Shown piece by piece: positions 1-7,754 of a stretch of DNA of 64,000 nt. How positions within the stretch are numbered: the first letter of the stretch is position 1; the number at the start of each line of letters is the position of its first letter. A program made the position numbers and the translations under genes. This stretch comes from Gammaproteobacteria bacterium (GTDB lineage: Bacteria > Pseudomonadota > Gammaproteobacteria > Arenicellales > UBA868): NCBI GenBank assembly GCA_022450155.1, contig JAKUQR010000008.1, forward strand, positions 1-64,000, in the 5' to 3' direction. A model generated the notes under the pieces. It had not been told where the DNA came from, ran no database searches, and saw only the letters and a list, made by a program, of their open reading frames with translations.

Positions 1-522
1 CGCATATCGAAAAACCTGGCCACAGTTCCGTATGGCCCGGTGGGCTGTTTCGAGTGCACCCCTGCTTTCTATACGGCGGACCACCTTGAGTAATTCCGGC
101 GGATCGATCTGATCAATAGAACGAGAGCCCAGCCAGGGAAATACATCATTCTCGAGACGACGGAGAATGCGATTAGCGTGACTCTCGGACCAGCCAGGTG
201 CGAACTTGATGAACCACTCCCGGGCAACAGCCTCGAAACTTGTGCCGTCAGCTATGCTTTGGAGCTTCCTGGCCTCGATTGGGTCGGCACCCTCCGACAG
301 CGACCTTCGGGCCTGATCCCGTTTTTCCCGCGCATCCTTGAGGCTGACCTCCGGGTAGACCCCAAGAGAAAGGCGCTTCTCTTTGCCCAGGATCCGGTAT
401 TTAAGCGGCCACCATTTCCCGCCGCTGGGGGCTACCTCTATATATAGTCCCTGGCTGTCGAAAAGACGGTATCGCTTCACCCTCGGTTTGGCGTTTCGTA
501 TGGCGGTATTTGTCAGTGGCAC
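1..522 (-). CDS. P4-type tyrosine integrase, N-terminal part (runs off the window)
   Basis: Reverse-strand reading frame open from a GTG at 522 (a TTG lies one codon upstream) to the window edge, 174 codons. The protein begins MPLTNTAIRNAKPRVKRYRL and continues with DSQGLYIEVAPSGGKWW and EKRLSLGVYPEVSLKDAREK. This is the arm-DNA-binding (DUF4102) domain of P4/CP4-57-type integrases at about residues 5-85. A core-binding-like segment follows (AVAREWF, then RILRRLENDVFPWLGSR). The catalytic domain with the R-H-R-Y residues would lie beyond the left edge and is not seen. Such enzymes insert genomic islands into tRNA or tmRNA genes, and this one is downstream of ssrA in the same orientation, as in E. 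coli CP4-57. The family call is firm; whether the enzyme is intact cannot be judged. Confidence 0.88.
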   Translation of the reverse strand, partial: MPLTNTAIRNAKPRVKRYRLFDSQGLYIEVAPSGGKWWPLKYRILGKEKRLSLGVYPEVSLKDAREKRDQARRSLSEGADPIEARKLQSIADGTSFEAVAREWFIKFAPGWSESHANRILRRLENDVFPWLGSRSIDQIDPPELLKVVRRIESRGALETAHRAIRNCGQVFRYA

Positions 523-627
523 CAATATGTCCCTTGAATTTCTGGTCAGAATCGTTCACAGGTCCCCCAAAAGGGGTTATGCCCTAGGTGTCTGGCAGCA
601 CAACAGCCAAATTACTGCCAGATGCCT

Positions 628-696
628 GGGGGCAACTGCACGTCGAATTGGCTTCCCGGACCAGAGTTGCCCCCAAAGTGGCCCCCAGTTGCCCCC
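628..696. repeat. Cluster of AGTTGCCCCC repeats between integrase and ssrA
   Basis: The ten-base unit AGTTGCCCCC occurs at 665-674 and 687-696, with a one-mismatch copy (AGTGGCCCCC) at 677-686 and an inverted copy (GGGGGCAACT) at 628-637. The three direct copies start 12 and 10 bases apart, close to one helical turn. Their place, between the integrase start and the ssrA 3' end, is where arm-type integrase sites or a regulator operator would lie. The repeats are seen directly; the binding role is inferred. Confidence 0.6.
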
Positions 697-740
697 GGAT
701 GCAGGTAGATTCGGTGAAACGGTATCGGATGATTATACAA

Positions 741-768
741 CAAAAAATCCCGCGTTTCCGCGGGATTC
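741..768 (-). terminator. Rho-independent terminator of ssrA
   Basis: Read on the reverse strand, the stem AATCCCGCG / CGCGGGATT has a four-base loop and runs into six Ts. It lies 33 bases past the mature 3' end of the tmRNA, in the right orientation to end that transcript. Confidence 0.8.
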
Positions 769-800
769 TGGACTATATTGGATTTCCTTGGATGGAAATT

Positions 801-830
801 TGGTGGAGGCGGCGGGAATCGAACCCGCGT
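801..830. other. Probable attachment site in the 3' end of ssrA
   Basis: The T-arm and acceptor end of the tmRNA (TTCGATTCCCGCCGCCTCCA on the reverse strand, then CCA) is the usual crossover segment for integrases of this type. The integrase gene lies just outside it. The matching distal copy would be beyond the left edge, so the exact core cannot be set. Confidence 0.4.
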
Positions 831-1156
831 CCGTCAATCCGCCACGCACCGGCGACTACATGCTTAGTCTGTCTTTGATTTGACCGTACGTACCCCGACA
901 GACAGGGTTACGGCCGGCGAGCCCGCTTAAGTTTAGCGTGGCGGGTCACGAGCACCCCATCACGCGAGCCCATGTGATTTGACCCCTCGGATACCAACCC
1001 ATGGGCGAGCCGGGGGAGAGGCTAGCAGGGATTAAGCTGCTAGGGCGTAGTTGTCGTCGTTGGCAACTATAAAGTTTGCAGTTGGATTTACGAGGAGAAC
1101 TGCACCTCGGCATGCTCCGATGGCTTTGTGATCCACGTCGAAACCAGGTCGCCCCC
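801..1156 (-). ncRNA. ssrA: tmRNA (SsrA)
   Basis: Transfer-messenger RNA that rescues stalled ribosomes and tags the unfinished protein for degradation. On the reverse strand the 5' end GGGGGCGACCTGG pairs with the 3' end CGCCTCC-ACCA to form the acceptor stem (one G-U pair). The T-arm GGACGCGGGTTCGATTCC and the segment GACTAAGCATGTAGTCG are typical of tmRNA. The reading frame at 1032-1064 encodes the tag ANDDNYALAA followed by TAA, one residue from the E. coli tag. The mature length of 356 bases fits gammaproteobacterial tmRNAs (E. coli 363). Its partner smpB lies directly upstream on the same strand. A TAAAAT box at 1190-1195 (reverse strand) could be the -10 of its promoter. The 3' end doubles as the probable integration site of the neighbouring element. 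Confidence 0.97.
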
Positions 1157-1212
1157 GGTATTCGCCGACTGGTTCTCAGCCAGCCAGCCATTTTACCACC
1201 GAACGGTTGGGT

Positions 1213-1683
1213 TCAGCGGGTCTCTTTCAGCAGGCGATGCTGCTGCCGGTTCCACTCCCGTTCCCGAATTGTGGCCCGTTTATCATACTGTTTCTTGCCT
1301 TTAGCCAGGGCGATCTTCAGCTTTGCTCGGCCGCGTTTCCAGTACAGTGACAGCGGTATCAGTGTGTAGCCGCGCCGTTCAACTGCACCGCGCAGGCGGC
1401 CGATCTCTTTGGCATGTAAAAGTAGTTTACGGGTCCGAGTGGGGTCCGCAGTGACATGGGTTGATGCACTATTCAAAGGTGAAAAATGTGCCCCGAACAG
1501 GAATACCTCACCCTGTCTCAGGATCACATAGCTTTCCTGCAGCTGAGCCCGGCCTTCACGCAGACTCTTGACTTCCCAACCTTCGAGTGCGATGCCGGCC
1601 TCATATTCTTCTTCTATGAAATAGTCATGCCTGGCCCGCTTATTACGAGCGATAGTATTGTCTTTCTCTTTGGCTTTAGGCAT
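1213..1683 (-). CDS. smpB: SsrA-binding protein SmpB
   Basis: Small basic RNA-binding protein that delivers tmRNA to the A site of stalled ribosomes. It is 156 residues long (E. coli 160). Family motifs are N-terminal [20 protein letters not shown] and [17 protein letters not shown] near residue 51, then [20 protein letters not shown] and the basic C-terminal tail [15 protein letters not shown], which in the family enters the mRNA channel. It lies 56 bases upstream of ssrA on the same strand and is divergent from ratA, the standard gammaproteobacterial arrangement. Confidence 0.97.
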   Translation of the reverse strand: MPKAKEKDNTIARNKRARHDYFIEEEYEAGIALEGWEVKSLREGRAQLQESYVILRQGEVFLFGAHFSPLNSASTHVTADPTRTRKLLLHAKEIGRLRGAVERRGYTLIPLSLYWKRGRAKLKIALAKGKKQYDKRATIREREWNRQQHRLLKETR

Positions 1684-1756
1684 GAGACAGCGTTTTCACG
1701 TTATCGCGGCGATCGAGCGCAACAGTATAATCGGGGCGATATTTCAACCGGGCTTG

Positions 1757-2212
1757 ATGTTAAACGTGCATACGGTCAACCGTTCCCTCATTCTGCCTTA
1801 CAGCAGCGCTGAAATGTACGATCTGGCGAATAATGTGGAGGCTTACCACGAATTTCTGCCCTGGTGCAGCTGCTCAGCTGTGCTTGAACGTGATGAAGCC
1901 TGCGCTATTGCCCGTATCGATGTTTCCTACAAAGGCATGAAATCGTCATTTACGACGCGAAATGAACTGACCCCAAACCGGCAGATTCATATGACTTTGG
2001 TTGAAGGCCCATTTAGTGCACTGGAGGGGAAATGGTTGTTTGACTCGCTCGATAAAGTGGCGTGCCGGGTAAGTCTGATGCTCGACTTTGCATTCAGCAC
2101 CCGACTGATCGAGAAGACGATGGCACCAGTGTTCACTCAGATTTGTGGTGATCTGATCGATGCGTTTGCTGAACGGGCCGAGCAGGTGTACGGTGAGCGC
2201 AGATTTGCTTGA
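1757..2212 (+). CDS. ratA: RatA / START-like (Coq10-type) protein
   Basis: Small START-fold protein of the RatA/YfjG/Coq10 family, named in E. coli as a ribosome-association toxin and also linked to ubiquinone function. From the ATG at 1757 it has 151 residues. Family motifs: NRSLILPYSSAEMYDLANNV near the N terminus, EFLPWCS, TTRNELTPN, LVEGPFSALEGKW, and C-terminal DLIDAFAERAEQVYG. The frame is open further upstream into the smpB promoter region, but homology begins only at this ATG. The last 20 bases overlap the GTG of rnfH, so the pair is probably coupled. Confidence 0.9.
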   Translation: MLNVHTVNRSLILPYSSAEMYDLANNVEAYHEFLPWCSCSAVLERDEACAIARIDVSYKGMKSSFTTRNELTPNRQIHMTLVEGPFSALEGKWLFDSLDKVACRVSLMLDFAFSTRLIEKTMAPVFTQICGDLIDAFAERAEQVYGERRFA

Positions 2213-2492
2213 GATTGAAGTGGTGTATGCTCGACCTGAGCAGCAGGTGCTGATTCAGGTCAGCGTACCGGACGGCAGTTCCGTCCGTGATGCCATCGTG
2301 CGCTCGAATATCCTCAGCGACGAACCCGAGCTCGATCTTGAAACACTGGCTGTGGGGATCTTTGCTCGACGAGTGACGCTTGATTACATCCTTAAGGCGG
2401 GAGATCGTGTCGAGATCTATCGGCCTCTGACGATGTCTCCCGTCGATGCCCGGCGCTGGCGTGCAAAACTCAAAACGCCTCAGTTGGACTGA
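2193..2492 (+). CDS. rnfH: RnfH/RatB family ubiquitin-like protein
   Basis: A protein of about 99 residues with the UPF0125 (RnfH/RatB) signature: IEVVYARPEQQ near the start, SVRDAIVRSNIL, LAVGIFARRVTLDYILKAGDRVEIYRPL, then RRWRAKLK. The fold is beta-grasp; the biochemical role is not well defined. The GTG at 2193 inside the end of ratA gives the family's usual N terminus; the longer in-frame extension lies in ratA coding sequence. The ratA-rnfH pair with convergent bamE is standard in Gammaproteobacteria. Its 3' end overlaps that of bamE by 13 bases. Confidence 0.88.
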   Translation: MSADLLEIEVVYARPEQQVLIQVSVPDGSSVRDAIVRSNILSDEPELDLETLAVGIFARRVTLDYILKAGDRVEIYRPLTMSPVDARRWRAKLKTPQLD

Positions 2493-2917
2493 GTCTTACC
2501 CAGAGGCCACAGTTTGCGCCAGGTGCGCTTGAGAAAACCAGGCTTAGTGGGTTTTGTTTGCGCCTGAACACGACTTTCACTTGAACTGCGGATCCGTGGT
2601 TCGGATTCGAAACCTTGTTCAATCTTTATCAGCTGCCCGTTGTCGAAGAATACGGTCAGACGTTGTTGCTCGACCTGACGCGTTTCGCCGGAGCGAAAAC
2701 TGTAGAAATAATCCCACCGCTCTGTGTGAAATGGATCTTCCACCAGGGGGGCACCGAGAAGATATCGGACTTCCGCCTTTTCCATCCCGGGCTTGAGCTG
2801 CTCAATCTGTTCGGGGGTGACAATGTTGCCCTGCTGTATATCGATACGATAGGTTCGAACGCAGCCTGACAGCAATAAGGTCACAACAGATAAAAGAATT
2901 ACGAGTCGGAAATTCAT
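2480..2917 (-). CDS. bamE: Outer-membrane assembly lipoprotein BamE (SmpA/OmlA)
   Basis: Lipoprotein subunit of the BAM complex that inserts beta-barrel proteins into the outer membrane. It is 145 residues. A signal peptide ends in the lipobox LLSGC, with the cysteine at residue 19. The SmpA/OmlA domain follows: GNIVTPEQIEQLKPGMEKAE, VRYLLGAPLVEDPFHTERWD, YFY, and LTVFFDNGQLIKIEQ. The C terminus is longer and more basic than in E. coli BamE (113 residues). It is convergent with rnfH and shares its last 13 bases. Confidence 0.95.
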   Translation of the reverse strand: MNFRLVILLSVVTLLLSGCVRTYRIDIQQGNIVTPEQIEQLKPGMEKAEVRYLLGAPLVEDPFHTERWDYFYSFRSGETRQVEQQRLTVFFDNGQLIKIEQGFESEPRIRSSSESRVQAQTKPTKPGFLKRTWRKLWPLGKTQSN

Positions 2918-2952
2918 GCTGTTCTGGCTCAGGCGATAAAACGGTGATGATA

Positions 2953-2970
2953 ATCGGGTCGAGACCCGAT
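2953..2970. repeat. Inverted repeat upstream of bamE
   Basis: ATCGGGTC-GA-GACCCGAT, eight perfect base pairs around two bases, lies between bamE and recN and about 35 bases upstream of the bamE start. It has no T tract on either side, so an operator is more likely than a terminator. No regulator is identified. Confidence 0.4.
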
Positions 2971-3040
2971 GTACCCTATGGTCTCACACGTAGAGATTGT
3001 ACCGCCAGCGGGCTGTTCCTTATTCTCGATCGAGTTCACT

Positions 3041-4720
3041 TCAGCGCACTGATGAGTCGGTTACCCGCTGCAGCATTTCTTCGGCATGGGCAAGGGTTTG
3101 CTGGGTTATCTCAATACCGCCGAGCATACGTGCGATTTCGTTTGTTCGGAGTGCCCGGTCCAGTGGAAAAATCTCGACCTCCGCGTCATCGGTCTTGGTG
3201 ACGTGAAGGTGCTCATGGCCCTGCACGGCCACTTGCGGTAGATGAGTAATGCACAAGATCTGTCGTTCCGAACCCAGCAGACGTAGTTTGCTGCCGACGA
3301 TCTCGGCAATCCTCCCGCCGATACCGATATCGACTTCATCGTAAATACAGCTGGGTACAGAGTCGATCTGAGCTGTGACCACCTGAATGGCGAGACTGAT
3401 CCGGGATAACTCGCCGCCGGATGCAACCTGGTCCAGAGGTGCAAAGGGCATGTCGGGGATGGTCCTGACCGCAAAGTTCACATTTTCTGCGCCGTAGCGG
3501 GTACGGTCTGCTGCCTCTAGAGGGCTGAGATCAACGGTAAATTTAGCCTGTTCCAAGCCCAGATCGGCCAACTGGTGAGTTACAGAATCCGCGAGTTTTC
3601 CGGCCGATTGCGCACGCCGCTGGCTGATACGATTGGCGAGGGTGTCATAGTCGGTTGTCAGCGCTGAGATCTGCTGCTCGACTTCTGATATTCGCTGTTC
3701 CTCCGTGGTGATTGACTCGAGTTCCCCCGACAGTCGTTCGAGCAGGTCGCGCAGCTGGTCTGGCCGTACCTTGTATTTTCTTGCCGCGTCGTGAAGCACG
3801 GTCAGCCGGCTGTCTAGGCGCTGAAATTCTTCAGGGTCAAGTTCGTAGTCAACATGACAGCGGCGAATGTCGCTTACGGCATCGCTCAAAAGCGCAGTGA
3901 CGTCCTGTAACTGGGATACGCTGTTGCCCAGGCGGGTATCAAATTTGCTGAGTTCTTTTAAACGATCCGATGCACGCCCAAGGAGCACTGATACTGTGCC
4001 GTCTTCTCCTTCCTCCAGCTCATGCAGAGTCTGCCACGTGCCTTCCGCCAGTTCCCGAGTGTGTGACAGTCGTGAATGAGTCCTGTCCAGTGAATCGTAC
4101 TCATCCGGCTCGGGCGCAAGTGCAGTCAGGTCATCGATTTGATGACGCAAATAGTCTTCTCGTTGCGCCGAGTCATCTGCCTTGGCGCGCAGTTCTTCCA
4201 GATGGGCTATAGCGACGCTCAGTCGGTTGAAGCAATTTTCCAGAGCGTGAACATCATCGAGAGTGCCGGCAAACGCATCCAATGTTTTGCGTTGAACTGA
4301 TTTCTTGAGCAGCTGGTGGTATTCGTGCTGTCCGTGAACGTCCACCAGCAGCTGACCAAGTTCGCGCAATGAACTGATCGGAACCGGACGACCCTGGATA
4401 AAACCTCGGGATGATTTTTTGTGAGATACGATTCGTCTCAGTGTGCACTCAGAACCATCAATATCAATCTCCTGACCCTTGAGCCATAGCTGCGCGGCAG
4501 GATTGTTACTGAGGTCAAAGCCGGCCTGCACTTCGCATTGCTCCGAGCCCGGTCGGATGATGTCTCCGGAAGTGCGGTCACCGAGCAGTATGGTGAGCGC
4601 ATCAACAATGATCGATTTCCCTGCGCCGGTTTCGCCAGTAATAACAGTGAGGCCACCGTCAAATGAGATTTCGACGTGTTTGACGATTAGAAAATCTCGA
4701 ACGTCGATCCAGGTGATCAT
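3041..4720 (-). CDS. recN: DNA repair protein RecN
   Basis: SMC-like ATPase that acts early in double-strand-break repair and tethers DNA ends. It is 559 residues (E. coli 553). The N-terminal Walker A GETGAGKS is at residues 29-36, and VDVHGQHEYHQLL near residue 127 is typical of RecN. A central coiled coil follows, with the head-domain signature ASGGELSRISLAIQ and Walker B YDEVDIGIGG in the last third. The C terminus has CITHLPQVAVQGHEHLHV. It lies 18 bases downstream of nadK on the same strand, a common pairing. No LexA box was identified in the upstream sequence, which is nadK coding DNA. Confidence 0.97.
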   Translation of the reverse strand: MITWIDVRDFLIVKHVEISFDGGLTVITGETGAGKSIIVDALTILLGDRTSGDIIRPGSEQCEVQAGFDLSNNPAAQLWLKGQEIDIDGSECTLRRIVSHKKSSRGFIQGRPVPISSLRELGQLLVDVHGQHEYHQLLKKSVQRKTLDAFAGTLDDVHALENCFNRLSVAIAHLEELRAKADDSAQREDYLRHQIDDLTALAPEPDEYDSLDRTHSRLSHTRELAEGTWQTLHELEEGEDGTVSVLLGRASDRLKELSKFDTRLGNSVSQLQDVTALLSDAVSDIRRCHVDYELDPEEFQRLDSRLTVLHDAARKYKVRPDQLRDLLERLSGELESITTEEQRISEVEQQISALTTDYDTLANRISQRRAQSAGKLADSVTHQLADLGLEQAKFTVDLSPLEAADRTRYGAENVNFAVRTIPDMPFAPLDQVASGGELSRISLAIQVVTAQIDSVPSCIYDEVDIGIGGRIAEIVGSKLRLLGSERQILCITHLPQVAVQGHEHLHVTKTDDAEVEIFPLDRALRTNEIARMLGGIEITQQTLAHAEEMLQRVTDSSVR

Positions 4721-4738
4721 TACGCTGAATGCAGCTGA

Positions 4739-5599
4739 TCATCCCCAGCCAAGTTTGGAACGAAGCGCGGTGAAATGGTTGTGGCTGTTGATCCGGACCA
4801 TGCGGGTCACAGTTTCTGCACGGCTGATTCGAATGATCTCGTTGCCCGTGACCGGAAGTTGCTTAAGGCCATCGATAAAGATATTGCCATCTGCGCCGGC
4901 CAGATCAAGTATCTCCAGCTCAATAATGCTGCTGTCGTCAAGCACCATGGGCCGGTGTCCAAGTGTATGCGGGCAGATGGGGGCAAAAACGATTGCCGGC
5001 AGTAACGGATGCAGTATTGGGCCACCAGCTGAAAGTGCATAGGCAGTCGAGCCCGTCGGTGTTGAAATAATCACACCATCGCCCCGGGTTCGTCCAAGAG
5101 GTTCAGAGTTGACGTGGGTATCGAACTCGATCATGCGACCGGTGTTGCCCTTGCTTAAGGTGACATCATTCAGTGCAATACTATCGTTCAGGTTTTCGCT
5201 ACCGTTTGAAATCTGAACCTGCAGCATGATTCGTTCTTCTACGGTGAACTCGCCGCGGAGAAGTTCGTCCATGCCCTCGCGCATCCGGTCTGCAGAGAGA
5301 TCTGTTAGAAACCCAAGTCGCCCCAGATTGACACCGATCATCGGCAGCGCATATGAGCCCAGACTGCGTGCGACGTGGAGCATGGTACCGTCACCTCCAA
5401 CGACAACCGCAAGGTCTATCGTCTCACCCACCGGCAGACCGGAATCTTCAATTCGTGTGCCGGAGACATTGTCTGCAGTCGTGTCTCCGATGTAGACCGA
5501 AATGTCCCGATCTTCCAGGTGTTTTCGCAAAGCATCCAGCGTAGTGCTGACTCCAGGATCCTTATAGCGACCGAATAGTCCTACGGACGAAATTCGCAT
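4739..5599 (-). CDS. nadK: NAD kinase
   Basis: ATP-dependent NAD kinase that makes NADP+; cytoplasmic, 286 residues (E. coli 292). Key motifs: GGDGT at residues 68-72 (nucleotide binding and catalytic Asp), INLGRLGFLTD-type segment VNLGRLGFLTDL, NDVTLSKG, and the conserved GDGVIISTPTGSTAYALSAG. It is first in a nadK-recN pair. The ATG at 5599 opens the family's usual N terminus, and the 180-base space to the divergent hrcA holds promoters for both directions. Confidence 0.96.
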   Translation of the reverse strand: MRISSVGLFGRYKDPGVSTTLDALRKHLEDRDISVYIGDTTADNVSGTRIEDSGLPVGETIDLAVVVGGDGTMLHVARSLGSYALPMIGVNLGRLGFLTDLSADRMREGMDELLRGEFTVEERIMLQVQISNGSENLNDSIALNDVTLSKGNTGRMIEFDTHVNSEPLGRTRGDGVIISTPTGSTAYALSAGGPILHPLLPAIVFAPICPHTLGHRPMVLDDSSIIELEILDLAGADGNIFIDGLKQLPVTGNEIIRISRAETVTRMVRINSHNHFTALRSKLGWG

Positions 5600-5671
5600 G
5601 CCAGATGGCCTTTTTTCCGTAAATGAGTGGATCGAAGAAATGTGATGGGCTGGTCCATTTTTGTTCAGTAA

Positions 5672-5699
5672 TTGCGTATGGTACTGGCAATGGTATGAT
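5672..5699 (+). promoter_or_regulatory. Probable sigma-70 promoter of hrcA
   Basis: TTGCGT (5672-5677), a 16-base spacer and TATGAT (5694-5699) lie 80 bases upstream of the hrcA start. No CIRCE element (TTAGCACTC-N9-GAGTGCTAA) is visible here by eye. Confidence 0.45.
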
Positions 5700-5779
5700 T
5701 CAGGCGTAGGCCATAAATCAGTCTGACAAACCCGATTTTACATCCAAGTTCACTCGCTGCCTAAACTCAACGATTTAAC

Positions 5780-6829
5780 ATGACAGCCGTACCAGAAATT
5801 CAACTGAGCGACAGGGCTGAAATATTGCTGCGCGAACTCGTTAGGCGCTACATAAATGATGGGGAACCTGTCGGTTCGAGGACCCTTTCACGAGAGTCCG
5901 GACTTGAACTTAGTGCCGCGACAATACGCAATGTAATGGCCGATCTTGAGGATCTTGGACTGATCCGCTCGCCACATACTTCGTCTGGACGGGTGCCGAC
6001 ACAGTTGGGTTACCGGATCTTTGTCGATACCATGCTCAAAGTAAAGCCGTTGGATGCGGCTTCGATCAACGAAATCAACTCCGGACTCGCGTCCGCCCGG
6101 GACCCTGACGAGTTGATGTCGATGGCATCGGAGCTGCTCTCCCAGATTACTCAGTTTGCCGGTGTGGTTCTGCTGCCCGGGGGTGAGCACGCCAATCTGC
6201 GCCAGATTGAGTTTCTACCGCTGGCTGAGGACAGAATCCTGGCGATTCTCGTTACCCAGGACGGCCGTGTTCAGAATCGTGTGCTCTTTGTCGATCGAAA
6301 ATATACTCCCAGTGAACTTATAGAGGCAGCGAACTTTTTTAACGAACGTTATTCCGGCCGCTCGCTCAATGAGGTGCGCAGACGATTGGTTCAGGATATG
6401 GAACATGACAGTATCTCGATGAATCGAATTATGCGTACGGCAGTCAACATGGCCAAGGAACTGTTCACCGATCAGACCGCGTCGGACAGCGTAGTGGTTA
6501 GCGGTGAAACCAATCTTATGAGCGTGCCGGACTTCGACCAAGTTGAAAAACTCCGGGAAATCTTCGATGCGTTCAAAGCGAAGCAGGATCTGCTCCAGTT
6601 GCTCGATAAGAGCATGAACGCACGGGGGATATCTATTTTTATTGGAGAAGAATCAGGGTACAACGCATTGACGGATTGCAGTGTTGTCACGGCACCTTAT
6701 GAATCAGATGGCCGCTGTATTGGCGTGCTGGGTGTGGTGGGTCCCACGCGTATGTCTTATGAGGATGTGATTCCCGTCGTTGATATCACGGCCCGATTCC
6801 TGGGCACTGCCCTTAAGTCTCTTCACTAG
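5780..6829 (+). CDS. hrcA: Heat-inducible transcription repressor HrcA
   Basis: Repressor of chaperone genes that classically binds CIRCE operators. It is 349 residues. The N-terminal winged helix (about 1-85) carries LRELVRRYINDGEPVGSRTL, SAATIRNVMADLEDLGLI and SGRVPTQLGYR, all typical. The central GAF-like region and the C terminus (GIFIGEE-like ISIFIGEESG, VLGVVGPTRMSYEDVIPVVD) are complete. It heads hrcA-grpE-dnaK-dnaJ. HrcA is present in only some Gammaproteobacteria; here it coexists with sigma-32-type promoters for grpE and dnaK, so either or both may control the chaperones. Confidence 0.97.
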   Translation: MTAVPEIQLSDRAEILLRELVRRYINDGEPVGSRTLSRESGLELSAATIRNVMADLEDLGLIRSPHTSSGRVPTQLGYRIFVDTMLKVKPLDAASINEINSGLASARDPDELMSMASELLSQITQFAGVVLLPGGEHANLRQIEFLPLAEDRILAILVTQDGRVQNRVLFVDRKYTPSELIEAANFFNERYSGRSLNEVRRRLVQDMEHDSISMNRIMRTAVNMAKELFTDQTASDSVVVSGETNLMSVPDFDQVEKLREIFDAFKAKQDLLQLLDKSMNARGISIFIGEESGYNALTDCSVVTAPYESDGRCIGVLGVVGPTRMSYEDVIPVVDITARFLGTALKSLH

Positions 6830-6874
6830 CGGTTGATCCGAACCGATTCAAGGGCAACGCATGCTTGGCATGCC

Positions 6875-6902
6875 CTTGAAAAACGAGAATATTGCCCCAG
6901 TT
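6875..6902 (+). promoter_or_regulatory. Sigma-32 (heat-shock) promoter of grpE
   Basis: CTTGAAA at 6875-6881, a 13-base spacer, then CCCCAGTT at 6895-6902. This matches the RpoH consensus CTTGAAA-N13-15-CCCCATNT at nearly every position. It lies 55 bases upstream of the grpE ATG. An imperfect inverted repeat (CAAGGGCA ... TGCCCTTG, 6849-6878) overlaps its -35 element. Confidence 0.8.
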
Positions 6903-6957
6903 TTAGCCAGAGATCCAATACTGTTACCAGGTGCAAAAGCGCGAGACACACTTCATC

Positions 6958-7683
6958 ATGACTAGAACCGGCAAAGACAAACCCCAGAAGAACGATGAAA
7001 TAGCCTCCAGTGAGGTCGCTGATGAGCTGGAACTGGACAAATCTCAGACAGATGTAACCGCGGATGACTCCGACCTCAGCGCCGTCTCCTGCGGTAGGGC
7101 CCAAACGACACCAGAACCTGCTGCCGAGGCTGATGCCCAGAGTACGCCAGCGGAGGACAGCTCGGAATTAGCTGCGGAAGATGATGCAGAGTCTGCCGAC
7201 CAGATTACCGCTCTGCTTGATCAGGTTACCGAATATCAAGACAGTTATCTGCGGGCTAAGGCGGAAGTCGACAACATTCGCAAACGGACTGAGACTGAGG
7301 TCGCCAATGCGCGTAAATTCGCCCTAGAGGAGTTTGTCCGGGAGCTCCTGACTGTGAAAGACAGCCTGGAAATGGCTTTGACTGTTGATCAGCAGTCGGG
7401 TCCGCAGGCGGACAACAGCGGTGTCAACGAGGGGCTGGAACTGATTCTGAGGCAACTGGAGAACGTTTTTGCGAAGTTTTCGGTTGAAACAGTTGAACCC
7501 GAAATAGGCGATAAACTCGACCCGGACCAGCACCAGGCCGTGAGCATGGAGGAGTCACAGGACATTTCGCCCAATTGCGTGAGCAAAGTCATTCAGAAAG
7601 GCTACTCGCTCAACAATCGACTTTTACGGCCTGCGATGGTGATGGTGGCAAAATCACCCGGGAAAACTGCTGAAAAAGGTTGA
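6958..7683 (+). CDS. grpE: GrpE nucleotide exchange factor
   Basis: Releases ADP from DnaK. It has 241 residues from the ATG at 6958; a GTG at 6931 is in frame but also lacks a clear ribosome site. Residues 1-70 form a long acidic, low-complexity tail, longer than in E. coli (197 residues in all). The coiled coil and head domain are normal: YLRAKAEVDNIRKRTETEVA, FVRELLTVKDSLEMAL, GLELILRQLENVF, PDQHQAVSMEES, and the C-terminal GYSLNNRLLRPAMVMVAK. It has its own sigma-32 promoter and is followed by the dnaK promoter at its very end. Confidence 0.96.
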   Translation: MTRTGKDKPQKNDEIASSEVADELELDKSQTDVTADDSDLSAVSCGRAQTTPEPAAEADAQSTPAEDSSELAAEDDAESADQITALLDQVTEYQDSYLRAKAEVDNIRKRTETEVANARKFALEEFVRELLTVKDSLEMALTVDQQSGPQADNSGVNEGLELILRQLENVFAKFSVETVEPEIGDKLDPDQHQAVSMEESQDISPNCVSKVIQKGYSLNNRLLRPAMVMVAKSPGKTAEKG

Positions 7684-7707
7684 AAAACTGACCGACTACC
7701 CCCATTT
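7679..7707 (+). promoter_or_regulatory. Sigma-32 (heat-shock) promoter of dnaK
   Basis: GTTGAAA at 7679-7685 (overlapping the grpE stop codon), a 14-base spacer, then CCCCATTT at 7700-7707, a perfect -10 match to the RpoH consensus. It lies 47 bases upstream of the dnaK ATG. Confidence 0.82.
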
Positions 7708-7754
7708 TTGAAACATCGATCCAAGCTCGCAAGAAGATTTTCAAGGAACATAGC

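Noticed and set aside
383-883. Forward open frames across the int-ssrA space
   Set aside because: They run antisense to the integrase and into the tmRNA 3' end; the translated residues include the tmRNA sequence itself and resemble no protein.
5600-5779. CIRCE operator upstream of hrcA
   Set aside because: Looked for TTAGCACTC and GAGTGCTAA halves by eye; none found here or before grpE, dnaK and dnaJ.
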